Shown here piece by piece: positions 1-11,885 of a DNA stretch of 64,000 nucleotides (within the stretch, counting starts at the first letter, position 1; each line of letters starts with the position of its first letter). Source of the DNA: Lytechinus pictus (lineage: Eukaryota; Echinodermata; Echinoidea; Temnopleuroida; Toxopneustidae); contig NC_087249.1 in NCBI RefSeq assembly GCF_037042905.1, positions 34,685,901 through 34,749,900 on the forward strand. The letters run 5' to 3'. Under the pieces are notes generated by a model. The model did not search any database. It was not told the DNA's origin and saw nothing but the letters and a program-made list of their open reading frames with translations. A program made the translations under genes and the position numbers.

Positions 1-631
1 ATACAGGCCAGGGTTATCCTTATAGTTGCCACCGTGATGTAAAACTATTCCGAAGGAAAGTGAAATACCCAAGTAGGCCTAGTACAGTACTAGACCAAAA
101 GCTTTAGTATCTGTCTTTGGTTGTTTTGATGAACTGTGTTGGCTTCTCTCACTTAGTAAAATGTCAGAAATTGTTAAATAAATCCCTAGAAATGGTTATT
201 CCTGTCTAGCCTAGTACCAATTTGGCTATAAACTCTTTGTTGTGTACTGGGTGAGTTCAATTCTCACGAGGCATATTCGAACATCATTGACCACCAAGTC
301 TATGATAACCCTAAATGCTTTCATGGTGTCAGTACATGGACAAATGAGTTTAGTAATCCAGTTGGTTTGCATGTAGCTTCTTTTTTTTTAAATATTACTT
401 TCATTTCTGCACTGCCAATACTTTGCACATTTTCTAGACCAAAAATCTTCAATCTCTGTCCCATCTCAGATGTTGTTCTGGAAGTGTCCATGGCAAAAAA
501 GAATAGTGTAGCAAAAAACATCTGAGATAGTGTAGTAGGTTTCATGGTCATCATGTATCTTTCTTGGGCAAATGTTGGTCCTGAAAAGGACCACCCAATC
601 TTGACGTTGCGACAAGTGTGTTCTTGTCGTC
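1..631. other. no supported feature
   Basis: AT-rich non-coding sequence. The short open frames on both strands have no recognisable domain and no splice-site context. I see nothing to annotate. Confidence 0.5.
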
Positions 632-748
632 CTACTCATGCCTTGTGTACTGAAAGCCCTCTAGCTCAGACAGCAAGTATTGTATGTGCTAGTCCTTGCG
701 TGGAGCCACACTTAGAACAAGTTTCATTCGGTCTGTGCCTGCAGACTA
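632..748 (-). mobile_element. hAT-type MITE fragment, TAGTCTGC family
   Basis: Read on the - strand this opens with TAGTCTGCAGGCACAGACC and then follows the same sequence as the full copies at 27991-28172 and 18907-19082: GAAACTT, the CACGCAA.GACTAGCACA block, CTTGCTGT, and the .CAAGGCATGAGTAGG block. The far terminus (expected to end GCAGACTA) is missing because homology stops near 632. Non-coding. The family assignment rests on the complete copy at 27991, which has an 8-bp target duplication. Confidence 0.65.
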
Positions 749-3678
749 AACTAATGTGGCCATGGCACCTCCTCACCCATCCAATGCCATATAAAGTTCA
801 TATTGGCATTAAAATGTATTTGCTTAATAAAACAACCTCTTTACAACTATCTAAATTAACGCATGATCCAACTATATTATCATTACATGTACTCTAAATA
901 TGAAATAAAAGAAACAATAGGTAGAGAGTGAGAGATTGACCCTCATTTTATGCTGTTGCCACCAATGAAAGTTCTTAATTTAAATTTGGAACTTCATGAG
1001 AGTTGAACTCATCCAACATTGCACAAAATGCGGTCAGAAGACAGGCGGAATGATACATGATGAAAGATTTAAAGGAGAACATTTCAAGGAAATAAGAAAG
1101 ATTGACTGCACAATGTAGCCCTACATGTATGTAATATAATCACATCTTATTACAATCATGATGGAAATCAAACAATCGTACTTACACAGCTTACTGGCTT
1201 ATCCAGTAGTTCCTCTCATCCAAAACAGATCAATCGGCAGCAATTACATGTAGGGCCTATTTTATTTTCCACAATCAAATTGAAAAAAAAATCTACATTG
1301 AGATCTAACTTAGATAAGTTTGGTGCATCAATGATTATCTTGTCAACTAAGCACGTATTATCATTGGCTTTTGTACTTACTTAGTTATCACACCATACAT
1401 ATCAACAGAGTAGAGGTCTACATGTGCATGTATGCTAAATTAGGCCTTTAAAGTTTCTCAGAAAAACTACAAAGAATTGATTTTAATTCCAAACCATTTC
1501 AAATTACTTGGCCTGGTTGAAGAAATTTTTGGTCTAGATACCCAACCTGTCCGGACATGCAACTAGTGGTATGATAGGGGCACTTGTCCAATACTACAAG
1601 GTTGTGATAACATCCATGTGGTCTTAAACCACTTTTAAAAAATGCAGTGCTAAGCTAACACCACTTTTATCACAAGGTTGTGATAACCTTGTCCACAGTT
1701 AATAACCTGTGTGGTGAACAAGATTGTCAACAAGATTGTCAATTTTCTCTTGATCTAGACTGGATGAATACTTGATATTTTGGAACAGTCAATTTTGACC
1801 ATACAGTGAATTCATCATCATAAAAAAATGCCTTGGCACAAAACTAAATTGAATTCTTGAAATTTATAATTTTTTTTCTAATTAAAAAGAGATTAAAAGA
1901 GAGTCTGTGGAGATGAAAATCTGCATCAGTCACAGAGGGCCTCACAAAAATATGCTCAAAATTAAAAGTTTTTGAGCGCTCTTGTGAATAAAAAAGATCT
2001 CTAAGTCTAGAATGAAAACAGATAACTGAATGGATCTGTCTTTTTGAGTGTGCATTGTACATGAATGTTGCATAGACTCAAGACAGAAAGAGTGGTTGGA
2101 GAGTGCAAGAGGATGGGGTGCTTCCACTCTTCCCGCAATTCGAGAAATTTTTACTTTTTCCAGGAAAGGTTCCAGAAATGAAAAAAAATTCCAGGAAATT
2201 CAGGGAAATCCAAAAATTACAAGGGGGGCCCCTTGAGAAGCAAAATTAAAAATTGTAATGTAGAAATGCAGAAGTGTGCCCCCCCCTTTGAACTTGAAGT
2301 CCCTTTTATTTTTGCATGTCAATTTTTTCCTCAGGAAAATGTGCCTCCCCTTTTGGAAAATCCTGGATCTGTCCATACTCCATGATTAAAATTAAATGAC
2401 AATTTACCGTAGCAACTTTAAAATATTAATGTAATATTTTACAAAGATTTAGATCTAACATTAGATCTTCCTCCGGATCCAGATATAGGCTCCATCGTCG
2501 GAGCTCAAAATTTTCTGCGCTCGTCATTTTGTAATTTTGTTCCCATTTTTCAAGAGGACAAGATGACCAAATTTAGGCTCACTGTATTAATTATTATTGC
2601 CAGATTTTCATTAAAAATCAAAATGGAAAATTCCAGGAATTGTCTATGAATTTCAGAAAATTTGGGATTCATTTTCAGGAAATTTGTTTTGGATCTGTGG
2701 AACATCGATGAGGGGTTTGGTGTCCGGACACTGAAAAATGAACTTAATGAAGCCTTGTATTTGTAGAAGTTTAGGCTTGCTGTTGTTTATCTCACTTGTT
2801 TTTTTTTTATTTTATCTCACTTCTCAGCAAAATAAAGCTTGAATAATGCTTATCACCATCATTATTTGTTCTTTATAATATTTTCTTACATTCTGTGCTA
2901 AAAAAAATCTAAGACATTGCTTGTATTTTTGTAAACTTTTCAAAATTAAAGGAGATGTCGTGAGTCCGGACACCCAACCCGTCAGGAAACACAACCACAG
3001 CGTATATCGGGCTACTGAGCCAGCCGCACTGCCGGCTACGGTTGCCAGTCCCATACCGTATCTTTACTGTCATGTTTACGCCGTGGAACTATTAAAAATT
3101 AGTAAAAAAGCATGTTAAAATTCAAAATTATTGCAAACCAAACATATCAAAATGAAGCACATAAAATTCTCTTTAAAAACTATCATCCATGAGCAAATGA
3201 CGGCTACTTCCGGTGTCGCAACCTTGTTTATATAGGGCCTTGACGCTTGTGTGTTGCTGCCCTCTACGTTCGTTGGTTGAGTTTATAGTGTGAAGGTGGC
3301 GCTATCCATCGATATACGATGATTTCCGCCAGGCTAAGCGAGAGGGATTCCACCCTCCCCTAGCCCTGTACAGCTCTAGTCATTCGATTTTGCTATTAAT
3401 TGCACTGTGTGTATTAGGAAAGGCGTTGTGGAATATTCAAATCTTATGAGTATTTTGTTTAAACGTCATTTGTTAGATTGAACAGTTAGTACTCGTGCTT
3501 GTGTTTCCTTTCGGATGTGGGTGTTAGTTTATTGGTTTTAATAATGTGTCTTTCAAAAGCATTTATAAGCGCTCCTTACTTCGGTTTATTAAAAAACCGA
3601 GTAAAAATATAGAAACAGAAGTAGAAAGAAAATTGTATCTATATGGAATTCCCAATAGAATCTCCAGATATAAATGTT
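749..3678. other. non-coding stretch, no gene seen
   Basis: No convincing coding sequence. Points seen: a locally repeated AAGGTTGTGATAAC motif at about 1595-1700; a low-complexity stretch of CCAGGAAATTC-like motifs at 2140-2730, typical of a decayed repeat; and GTCCGGAC palindromes near 1550, 2715 and 2960. The sequence around 3200-3420 is more GC-rich, but no ATG with a supported open frame follows it. Confidence 0.4.
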
Positions 3679-4049
3679 TTTTTTTTTTTTTTTATTCTCT
3701 TTTTTTCCCCTCCCTATTTACATATATATACATTATAATGCGACATACTACTACAAAATCGCCTAAAAATAAGCCTGAATATATACACACAACAACAAAA
3801 TAATAACCAGCCTCATATATAGGTATTCACATGTATTAGTACATGCACATATATGTATGTTTATATATTCTCTACAGTTGATTATATTTTCCGCTGCCTT
3901 TTATAAAGGCTTAAATGGCCGGAAAATTTTCTTCTTTGGCGAATAATGTCTTTAGGTTCGGGTTCGTAACTTTCAATTTGCGATAAAGTCGATCCCTTTG
4001 TCTGGCATATAAAGGACAAAATAACATGAAATGCTCAATGGTTTCATCC

Positions 4050-4598
4050 CGGGGGGGCCACTTCCATTCACGAGTGGATACCATGCGCGACCATGGGGTC
4101 TCGAAAAGCACCCTAAACACGTAATTTCCATATTCTGAAAATGCGCCCCTTAACAAGTATTGGCGTGTGAAACCCTACCCTTAACAAGTATTGGTAACAA
4201 AACGATACTCTTGGCAAATGTTCCCTGAAATGAACCCCTAAACAAGTACAGGAATGTTTTATTGTTACGGGTCCTTAGGTCGTCGGCTTTACCTTATTTG
4301 GTTTAGTACGACCCCACCTTCTACAACTCGCGCAAATCGGACTCTAAACACGAAGTGTTGGGGCAAAAAGGACATCCTTTATAAAACCTTTTAATTTTAT
4401 TTTATCATCCCCGCGAATTCGACCCTAAACACGTAATTTTCCTAGCGAAATAGATACCCTTTTTTCATTATTTTTGTGTTTTTGACACCCTTATCACGTT
4501 ACGTACGTAACGTGCCCTATCGTGAAAAAGACATCCTTTTTACGTGTTTTTTTGGTCGCGCATGGTATCCATTCGTCAATGTAAGTGGCCCCCCCGTG
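4050..4598. mobile_element. non-autonomous DNA transposon inserted in the LINE
   Basis: Terminal inverted repeats of about 45 bp. The left end reads GGGGGGGCCACTT then TGGATACCATGCGCGACCA. The right end, reverse complemented, reads the same with a few changes. The interior carries repeated ACCCTAAACACG and TTAACAAGTATTGG motifs and no open frame. It lies exactly between the ..CQT and DETIEH.. codons of the LINE. G/C runs at the junctions hide any target duplication. The element at 37478-39130 has a similar design (G run followed by CACT) and may be related. Confidence 0.75.
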
Positions 4599-4797
4599 TT
4601 TGACAATTATTACAAAGTCCTGTATCGTGTTTTTTCATTATATAATTATAATAATTTAATCTGCATTTACCCGGAATTGATGCAATATTCGTTCATCTTT
4701 CCTGCAAAACCCTTTTATAATACATTTATATTTCACCTCTGCATGGTTGTATGTTAAAAAGGTGCCTGCCTTTTTCCGTGTTTTCCCATGAACTCTG

Positions 4798-5050
4798 TCA
4801 TTCATTTTTATAAAAATCTGACCTTAATTCACTCAAGTATTCTTGTTTATTTTTGTTAATGTAAACATCAATGTTATTTTTTGAAGCCGCATGTTTTGCT
4901 AAAGCGTCTGCTTCCTCATTGCCTGCTAGGCCACAGTGTGCTGGTACCCATTCGAAATTCACTTCTATTCCAAATCTGTTTATTATCATTAATTTTTCAT
5001 ATATTTCAACTATCATACTACTTTCCTGATTTGACATCATTGAGCTATAA
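4798..5050 (-). pseudogene. LINE RNase H domain fragment
   Basis: The C-terminal part of an RNase HI-like fold as found in I-group LINEs. The diagnostic segment WVPAHCGLAGNEEADALAKH carries the conserved His and the last catalytic Asp of the domain. Upstream the frame fades at about 5050 (..SSMMSNQESS..), so the first catalytic Asp/Glu strands are gone. Its role in an intact element is removal of the RNA strand after target-primed reverse transcription. The fragment is collinear with the C-terminal fragment at 3911-4049. Confidence 0.8.
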
Positions 5051-5309
5051 TAATAAAAGGAGATTAGATTTGAGCTGAGGGACGATTTGACGCTACTTCT
5101 TCAACCATTTGCAGACACCCAAAATGGAGGAGAGGATGGGAGCCCCAAATAGGAATTCATATGTTTTCTGACAATAAAAATCTGAGTTTCATATCCATAA
5201 GAGTCCTTATAAGGACACCTATGAATATTAACCTCCACATTAGGCTTCAAAAATATAGTTTCAAATTTATTCCAATCGCCGGCCGGAGCTGGATCCGCCC
5301 CTGAATTAC

Positions 5310-5725
5310 TGTTAAAAGGGCATCCTCGCGAGAAGTTGCGAGCGCGAATCGCAAGCTCAAACTTTTGGACATTCCATTTGATAAGACATGAAAATTAAAC
5401 ATTCCAAGCAGTTATTGTCATCATGAAAAACTTGTGTATCTAATTGAAGATTACTGACGCGAGCACGATCGAAGCGCGAGCTGAAATTTATAATTATACT
5501 GACCCAGAAAGGGACCTGAAAAGGACTGCATTTAGTGACTGATAAATATATAGGATAGGCCTACATAATTATCTTACCAATCAAATAATGCGAGCGCGAA
5601 GCGCGAGTTTAAAATTCGTGAGGATGAGTATTTTACTAAACAATAGTTGATGCGATGAGCGCGAAGCCAAATTCTAACCTAAAATGTATTAGGCCTATAT
5701 GTTTTACTTAAAAAAGGGTAAAAAG
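5310..5725. repeat. diverged GCGAGCGCGAAGCGCGAGC tandem array
   Basis: Units of roughly 100-120 bp. Each has a GCGAGC.CGAAGCGCGAGCT core followed by AT-rich sequence with GGACATTTTAAGGACTG-like and ATCTCACTAATCAA-like segments. Cores are visible near 5335, 5460, 5590 and 5650. The same family recurs at 6640-7530. Non-coding. The bases just before it (5289-5303) are the right terminus of an element ending CTGGATCCGCCCCTG. Confidence 0.6.
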
Positions 5726-5732
5726 GGCACAT

Positions 5733-5849
5733 TACCCGATTCTCAAATAAGCAAATTGCAGAGAGTGCAAAACACATGTGCACGTTTTATCTGTCGTCTC
5801 AAAGTTATCTCAAGCTAGTCACCCCCATTCAAAAATTACAGTCTGGTAA
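5733..5849 (+). pseudogene. CR1-like LINE C-terminal fragment, first part
   Basis: Translates as LPDSQISKLQRVQNTCARFI followed by CRLKV, which is the conserved segment after the reverse-transcriptase core in CR1/Jockey-group LINEs (usually .QI.KLQRVQN.AARLI). Downstream the frame decays into a VTP..K...PVR.RI-like stretch that continues across two hAT insertions to 8883-9093. A stop codon and frameshifts show it is a relic. Confidence 0.7.
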
Positions 5850-5857
5850 CCTGTCCG

Positions 5858-6112
5858 CAGGGGCGGATTCAGGATTTTCCAAGGGGGGGGGGGCACATAA
5901 TTATTTCCGAGGAAAAATTGACAAGGAAAACAAAAAGATTTTCAACCAAAAAATAAGGACATTTCGTCTACAAAAAGGTCTTCACTTTCAAGGGGGGGGG
6001 GCACACTTCTGTTTTATAACGGCATTTTTACATTACAAATTTTAATTGTGCATGCCTCTCACGGCAGGGGAGGGGCGCACGGGTCGGCTGTTCCCCCCTA
6101 GATCCGCCAGTG
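5858..6112. mobile_element. hAT-type MITE, 255 bp, 8-bp target duplication
   Basis: The left terminus is CAGGGGCGGATTCAGG. The right terminus, reverse complemented, is CACTGGCGGATCTAGG. The flanks carry an exact 8-bp direct repeat CCTGTCCG (5850-5857 and 6113-6120). Eight-base duplications with CAG-type ends are the hAT signature. The interior is non-coding with G runs. It sits in the relic LINE that is also hit by the 6137-8874 element. Confidence 0.85.
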
Positions 6113-6639
6113 CCTGTCCGGCAATCGAATTACAGGCAGGGCCGTAGCCAGAAGCATTTTGTTGGGGGGGGGGTGTACCAGCTAAATTTGCCAACTAAAT
6201 TTGGCGTAACAGCGCCAACGTGAGCACAGGGGGAGTCTGATGGGGGATGTGCCCCCCTTCAATAATCACATGCTAAAAGATTTTGAATTTTCAGAATTGA
6301 ATTAGTGTCATTTGGTGAATACTTTAAGGTAAATTATACAAAGATATACAAAGATATTTGCAATAAAAAAAAACATTTTGGATCAAAATAGAAAGGCTAG
6401 AGTGCCGTAGTTGCTAACTTGCAGTATAATCATGGAGCTATTTGTTAATAGCTCTATGGTATAATGATATACTCTATGCATTAACAATATCAAAATCAAA
6501 GATTTGTTAATTTTTAATTGACCTTCTGTGCAAGATGTCTCAACTAAAATTTCAAGAGTGCTACGGCTAACAGTGGCGTACCGTGGGTCACGGCATGGGG
6601 GGGGGGCACCAGCAAACATTTTGAGTCATTAAGTGGGCG

Positions 6640-7530
6640 CGCGAAGCGCGCTCAATTGCCAGGTATACTGACCTGATAGAGACATTTTAAGGACTGTGCC
6701 ATTAAACGGATATATATCTTAGTGATCAAATAATGCGATCGCAAAGCGCGAGCTGAAAATGTTTGATATTCAGTCTTAAAAAGGGACGACATTATAAGCA
6801 AAGTTTTGTAATCATGATACTTACCTGTCTTACAAAACAAACAATGCGAGCGCGAAGCGCAAGCTGATTTTTTTTGTATAACTTAACCCTAAAAAAGGAC
6901 ATTTTCAGGACTATCTTTTGGAATTTATGAAGTGCGTACGTATCTCATCATAGTCATCTAATGCGAGCGCCAAGCGCTTGCTGATTTTGTTAGAATTACA
7001 CTGGCACATGAAGCACTTTTTGTGGTCATTGTAATCATGAACATGATATGTATTTCACTAATGAAATATTGCGGGCGAGAAGCGCGAGCTGACAATTTTT
7101 GAAATTCAGACCTGAAGAGGGGCATTCTATGGCTTGTTTGTAGGAACTATTTCACTAATTAAGTGATGCGAGCGCGAAGCGCGAGCTGAAAATTTGTTAT
7201 AATTAGATCAGAAAAAGGGAAATTTTAAGGACTGTCTTTAGGAATTCGTGCACTGCAAAAACGCCGGTGTTGATTTAACACCAGCCCGGCATCTATATCG
7301 GTCCACACCAATGCGAACGTAGGCACAGACTGGAAATGTTTTATTAAGGCCTTAAAAGGGGGCAATCACTTTAAGCAGTATATAATATAGTCATGAAAAA
7401 AGCATATGTCACTACATAAAACAATGATAACTTGAAGTGCGAGGAGATAATTTGGTGCATAATCTTTATGGACTTAAAATACAACAGGACTATACATCTC
7501 ATTAGTCAGACAATGCGAGCACCAGGAATG
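6640..7530. repeat. GCGAGCGCGAAGCGCGAGC diverged tandem array
   Basis: About eight units with a period of roughly 100-115 bp. Cores lie near 6645, 6735, 6845, 6962, 7070, 7166, 7300 and 7512. Each unit has the GC-rich core, then CTGAAAATTTTTGATATTCAG-like and AAAGGGACATTTTAAGGACT-like segments. The CGAGCGCGAAGCGCGAG core is itself close to palindromic. Non-coding. Confidence 0.65.
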
Positions 7531-7731
7531 ATGCAACCCCAACCTGCCCCCATCCCCACCCGAAGCACATTCTGACACCATAGATATAAAAAAAAAGTTT
7601 AGTGAAAATAACATTTTTGTGTTTTTTGCCAACTGCAAACTTGTAGACAAGTCTAGAAGTTGTAGATGTGTCTTCATGAATTTACCAACTGCAGAGTTAC
7701 CAGTTTTTTAAGTCTTGTGTTCTGTTCTTTT

Positions 7732-7894
7732 CAGGGGGGCGTTTCATGAAAGGACTTGTCGGACGTTTTATCCGACAAGTCCCATTTTATCCGACAGTTA
7801 CCATAGTGACAGTACCTCTCAGCCAATCAACATCAGAGAAAGATGTCAGATCTGACAACTTGTCGGATGAAAATGTTGATGAAACACTCCCCAG
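7732..7894. mobile_element. palindromic MITE, 163 bp
   Basis: Left end CAGGGGGGCGTTTCATGAA; right end, reverse complemented, CTGGGGAGTGTTTCATCAA. Inside the left end there is a further short hairpin (ACTTGTCGGACG / TATCCGACAAGT), and TTGTCGGAT lies near the right end. It is nested in the 6137-8874 hAT element. No target duplication is clear. Confidence 0.65.
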
Positions 7895-8283
7895 ATCTGA
7901 AACGGGGCAGAACTTGTACATCACTTTGCTGACTGGTGGAGCGTATAGTGTTCTGCCACTTTAATAGGCCCACTTTATAATTTGCCAACTATACTTTGGC
8001 TTTGATTATTCAACTTAAACCTTGGAAATTCATCCCACCCAATATTTATGTACCTTGTCTTGCCTCTAATTTTACAAAACTAATGTGTTTGTTAAATCGT
8101 CAATAATTGTGGTATAATTTGCAAACTAACAAGCTTGTTCATATTGGGGGAGGACCGGGGGCTTACTTTGTGTGTTATTATAGCTCCCTCTGTTTTTTGT
8201 CCTTTGTATTTTGCTGACTAGTAGGGCCCTAAGCCTGGCTACATGGACTTGGATTTGCCAATTGGTTGTCTTTACTCTAAAAG

Positions 8284-8459
8284 CAGGGGCCGCGAAACGG
8301 TTTTCAAAGTGGGGGGGCTGAGCCAAAAGTGGGGGGGGGGGGGGCTGACCATGCTAAAAATCACAATCATATGGTAATTTTTACGTTTTTGTACACGGTT
8401 TTGGAAAAAAGTGGGGGGCTGAAGCCCCCCCAGCCCCCCCCCCGGTTCCGCGGCCCCTG
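8284..8459. mobile_element. short TIR element, CAGGGGCCGCG ends
   Basis: Left end CAGGGGCCGCGAAACGG; right end, reverse complemented, CAGGGGCCGCGGAACCGG. G and C runs lie just inside both ends, giving a strong foldback. An AAAAG direct repeat borders it, but there is no exact 8-bp duplication. Non-coding. Confidence 0.65.
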
Positions 8460-8512
8460 AAAAGTCGTAACCTTCTTCGAAGTCAGTTAGTTCCCCTATT
8501 TTTCTTTCCTTT

Positions 8513-8765
<253 letters not shown>

Positions 8766-8882
8766 TTCTCCCCTATCCTCCATTTTGCCAACTGGTACAT
8801 GATTTTGCCGACTGCCACGAATGTTGGGGGGTGTCACACCCCCCCCCCATACCCCCCCTCTAGCTACGGCCCTGATTACAGG

Positions 8883-9093
8883 CCCCAAGTTATATATCAG
8901 ATTTCTTGAAAGTAAAATCCCGATCTCATATGCCCATCACCTTCGTATAGCTCACAATTAGATACAAACTAAAGCAACACTATATGAGATAGGCCATTTG
9001 CCTCACAGCTATGGAACAAACTTCCCCTTGACATTAATTCAACAACTTTACCTGATTTCAAACTAAAATTAAAACCCCATTTATTCCAGTAGT
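8883..9093 (+). pseudogene. CR1-like LINE C-terminal fragment, second part
   Basis: Begins PSYISDFLKVKSRSHMPI, then a stop and a frameshift, then PFASQLWNKLPLDINSTTLP followed by DFKLKLKPHLFQ and a stop at 9093. This is the standard C-terminus of CR1/Jockey-group ORF2 proteins (APSYISDLL....LWN.LP..I...). It continues the fragment at 5733-5849, separated from it only by two hAT insertions and a small deletion. Confidence 0.75.
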
Positions 9094-9567
9094 TTATGTA
9101 CATCATCTGGGGAGCATGTATAGAAATAGTTTTTGTGCAGGCTATAATAGTAAAGGCATGTTAGCATTATATTATTACACTGAAGAGCGAGCTGACTTTT
9201 GTTTTCATTCAGACGTGAAAATATAACATTCTATCACTTGAAAAGCTTAATGGGAGCTGAGATTTCTCATCGAACGACTGGCGAAGGAATAAGGGGTAGG
9301 CCTTCTCCGCGGCTGAAAATAATTTTCTTTTAATAAAATCAGTTGGCCTAAAAAGAAGAAAGCTGATATCCACTAAAATCTAATAGGAAAGTTATTTAAT
9401 TTTAAACTTTTGTGAAAACAAGTATGATATGCAGATCGTCATAATCATATTCAGGGCTAATGATATCATGTCCCTACCTTCCTTTTCTTATAATAGAAAT
9501 ACATGAAATCATAAATATTTGATATTGTAATACAAGGTTATGAAATATCTTCCTTATAGTAAAATAA

Positions 9568-11051
9568 CCCAGAAGGAAAAACCAGTTCCACTGGACCAGT
9601 TAGACCAGTAGAATTTTAACTGGTAACTCTGGAAATTGGAACATCGGTTTACTGGTCTAACTGGTCATACTGGTCCAGTTAAAAATTAAACTGGTCTTGA
9701 ATAACTGGAATTGTATACTGGTCTTTTTTCTGGTGGTTGTTACTGGTCTCACTGGTCTTCATACTGGTATCCAATTCAAGCTGGTCTTTACTGGTATTTT
9801 TTACTGGTCTGACTGGTCCTCGAACTGGTCCTCGTACTGGTCTTACTGGATCAATTTATTACATGCATTTGGTTTGTTATATACCATGGTCAGTGAAATG
9901 TGATGGAAAAGATGGTTAATAATTTATGTTTCTGCTGTTATTTTAAATGTGATATATGAAATTACACGTTTTCATTGTGAATTAGTTCACACACTTATTT
10001 GGAAAGTTTTTAAACAACAATGAGTGCCATTGCAAGGATATTCCATTCTAAATCCTGATTATTCTTTTTATAATAGGAAATATGCAAATGAGGTAAACCA
10101 CGTGATCAGCATCATCAGAATTACTGGTATTACTGGTCTTGACCAGTTCAATTTCAAACAATGAATTATTTTAGACCAGTTGACTATATATCAGAGGATT
10201 ATATCTTGCTTTGATCTTAATCATAATTAAAGGAAATAATTATTTTAATGATAACGTTAATACTTGATAATTATGATAATATTAATAATAATAATTACAA
10301 TATCAATAAAAACGATAACAGTAATAAGAATGATAAAAACAATGATCATAATAATCATAATGATAATAATTATGATAATTATAAGAAGAATGATGATAAC
10401 AATGATAACGATAATAACTTTCTCTGAATTGCAAGATTCATATTCCATAATTCGTCAAATTATCTGACTTGAAATAAAGTCATTATTTATTGGACCAGTA
10501 ACACCAGTTTGATGAAAAACAATTTAACTGGTATTACTGCTTTGCTTCAACTGGAATGCAATTGTTTGAACTGGTCTCCAGTTGATTTTTACTGGTCCAG
10601 TTAAAAATCAACTGGTCCAGTAAACATATACTGGAAACCAGTAAAAATCTACTGGAAACCATTTATTGGACCAGAAACACTAGTTTGGCGAAAAAAAATT
10701 TAACTGGTATTACTAATTGCTTCAACTGGAATGCAATTGTTGGAACTGGTCTCCAGTTGATTTTTACTGGTCCAGTTAAAAATCAACTGGTCCAGTAAAC
10801 ATATACTGGAAACCAGTAAAAATCTACTGGAAACCATTTATTGGACCAGAAACACCAGTTTGGTGAAAAACAATTTAACTGGTATTACTAATTGCTTCAA
10901 CTGGAATGCAATTGTTGGAACTGGTCTCCAGTTGATTTTTACTGGTCCAGTTAAAAATCAACTGGCCCAGTAAAAATATACTGGAAACCAGTAAAATTCT
11001 ACTGGAAACCAGTAAAAATTCTTACTGGTCTTACTGGTTTTTCCTTCTGGG
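9568..11051. mobile_element. ACTGGT-rich element with TIRs
   Basis: Termini are CCCAGAAGGAAAAACCAGT on the left and the same sequence inverted on the right (..ACTGGTTTTTCCTTCTGGG). The body is saturated with ACTGGT/ACCAGT hexamers, often paired at 9-12 bp spacing (9590-9860, 10120-10160, 10490-11040). The right half contains three tandem units of about 187 bp. Each unit has a near-perfect palindrome built from GTTGATTTTTACTGG and its complement. There is no transposase frame. I do not recognise the family, and the flanks show no clear target duplication. Confidence 0.7.
10240..10430. repeat. AT-rich (GATAAT)-like low-complexity tract
   Basis: Irregular ATAATGATAATAATTATAAT-type repeats inside the ACTGGT element. 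The isoleucine/methionine-rich open frames across it are repeat artefacts. Confidence 0.85.
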
Positions 11052-11885
11052 AAGTTGCAGTATAGTCTATATTTCCTTAATTTTTTAAATTCCTGACTGG
11101 ACTCGAAGAAACAATTGAATAAAGAAAGAACAAGTGGCGAAGGCATCACGGGTTTGGTCACCAACTATTCATGAATAAATGCCAAGAACTGTTTCAATTA
11201 ATTAATTAATCAATGAATTAATTGATAAATTCATTGATTAATTATCATTATTGTTATCATAAAATACTTTATCATTTTTTTTTTTGGGGGGGGGCATTGC
11301 ATATTGTGTAGGCCTACCAATGCCTATTTATTTATTTATTTAGTTAGTTATTTATTTGTTTATATATTTATTCATTCATTCATTTATTTATTTGTTTATT
11401 TATTAATCTATATATATTCATTATTCTATTTTATCTGTTCTATTTTTTTTTTGTGGCGACGCTCTGTCCCCTCCCCCTATAGTAAGGCGCCCCAAATTCC
11501 TCCCAAGATATATAAACACATTCTCCGAATCCAGAATGGGAGATAGGATAGTATAAACTCCCCATTCACGTTCACTTCTCTTCCATTTTCCCATTAATAT
11601 TTTCACATGAATCTTAATTTGTTTTTTTCACCAGAACACTGTGTTGACTCGGTTGACTCCGATCGATCACTGGCAAGCAATGCCTTGAGCAATGTTTTCT
11701 AGCGCCCTCTAGCTGTAGCTAGCTGTACCGTACGCGTACTATACTAGAGTACGAGCGAAGACGTCTGCTAGCGCTAGTTATTGCATAATAGTCGATAGGG
11801 CTCGATCACGCCATGCGAGCTGGGGTCGGAAGTCAAGTCAAGACAAGCCAAGCCCAAGGATCTCTGTCTTTAATTTCTTGGTCAG
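11052..11885. other. non-coding stretch, TTTATT-rich
   Basis: Contains a TTTATTTATTTAGTTAG low-complexity tract at about 11320-11420 and a short palindromic AT stretch at 11195-11245. A TAGCGCCCTCTAG sequence at 11700-11713 (reverse complement CTAGAGGGCGCTA) resembles a CTCF core, but a single weak match is not evidence of binding. No gene seen. Confidence 0.4.

Larger units (their letters stand above)
3679..5055 (-). mobile_element. non-LTR retrotransposon 3' half with RNase H, split by a MITE
   Basis: On the - strand the order is an RNase H C-terminal segment (5050-4798), a decayed linker ending in a CRLNYYNY..KKHDTGLCNNCQT-like stretch (about 4700-4600), a DNA-transposon insertion (4050-4598), then DETIEHFMLFCPLYARQR (about 4048-3990) and a short C-terminus ending at 3911. 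A 3' UTR follows, with AATAAA near 3699 and a poly-A run (T run at about 3680-3696 on the + strand). The Cys/His-type C-terminal knuckle and the RNase H are those of I/Jockey-group LINEs with an RNase H domain. It is 5' truncated and has frameshifts and stops, so it is dead. Confidence 0.8.

Noticed and set aside
544..897. 117-codon open frame on the + strand
   Set aside because: It runs through a hAT-type MITE fragment (632-748) and has no recognisable protein features.
11699..11713. CTCF-like site TAGCGCCCTCTAG (also AAGGGGGCGCTAA near 59074)
   Set aside because: Single short matches in a repeat-rich genome; no flanking consensus that would make binding likely.
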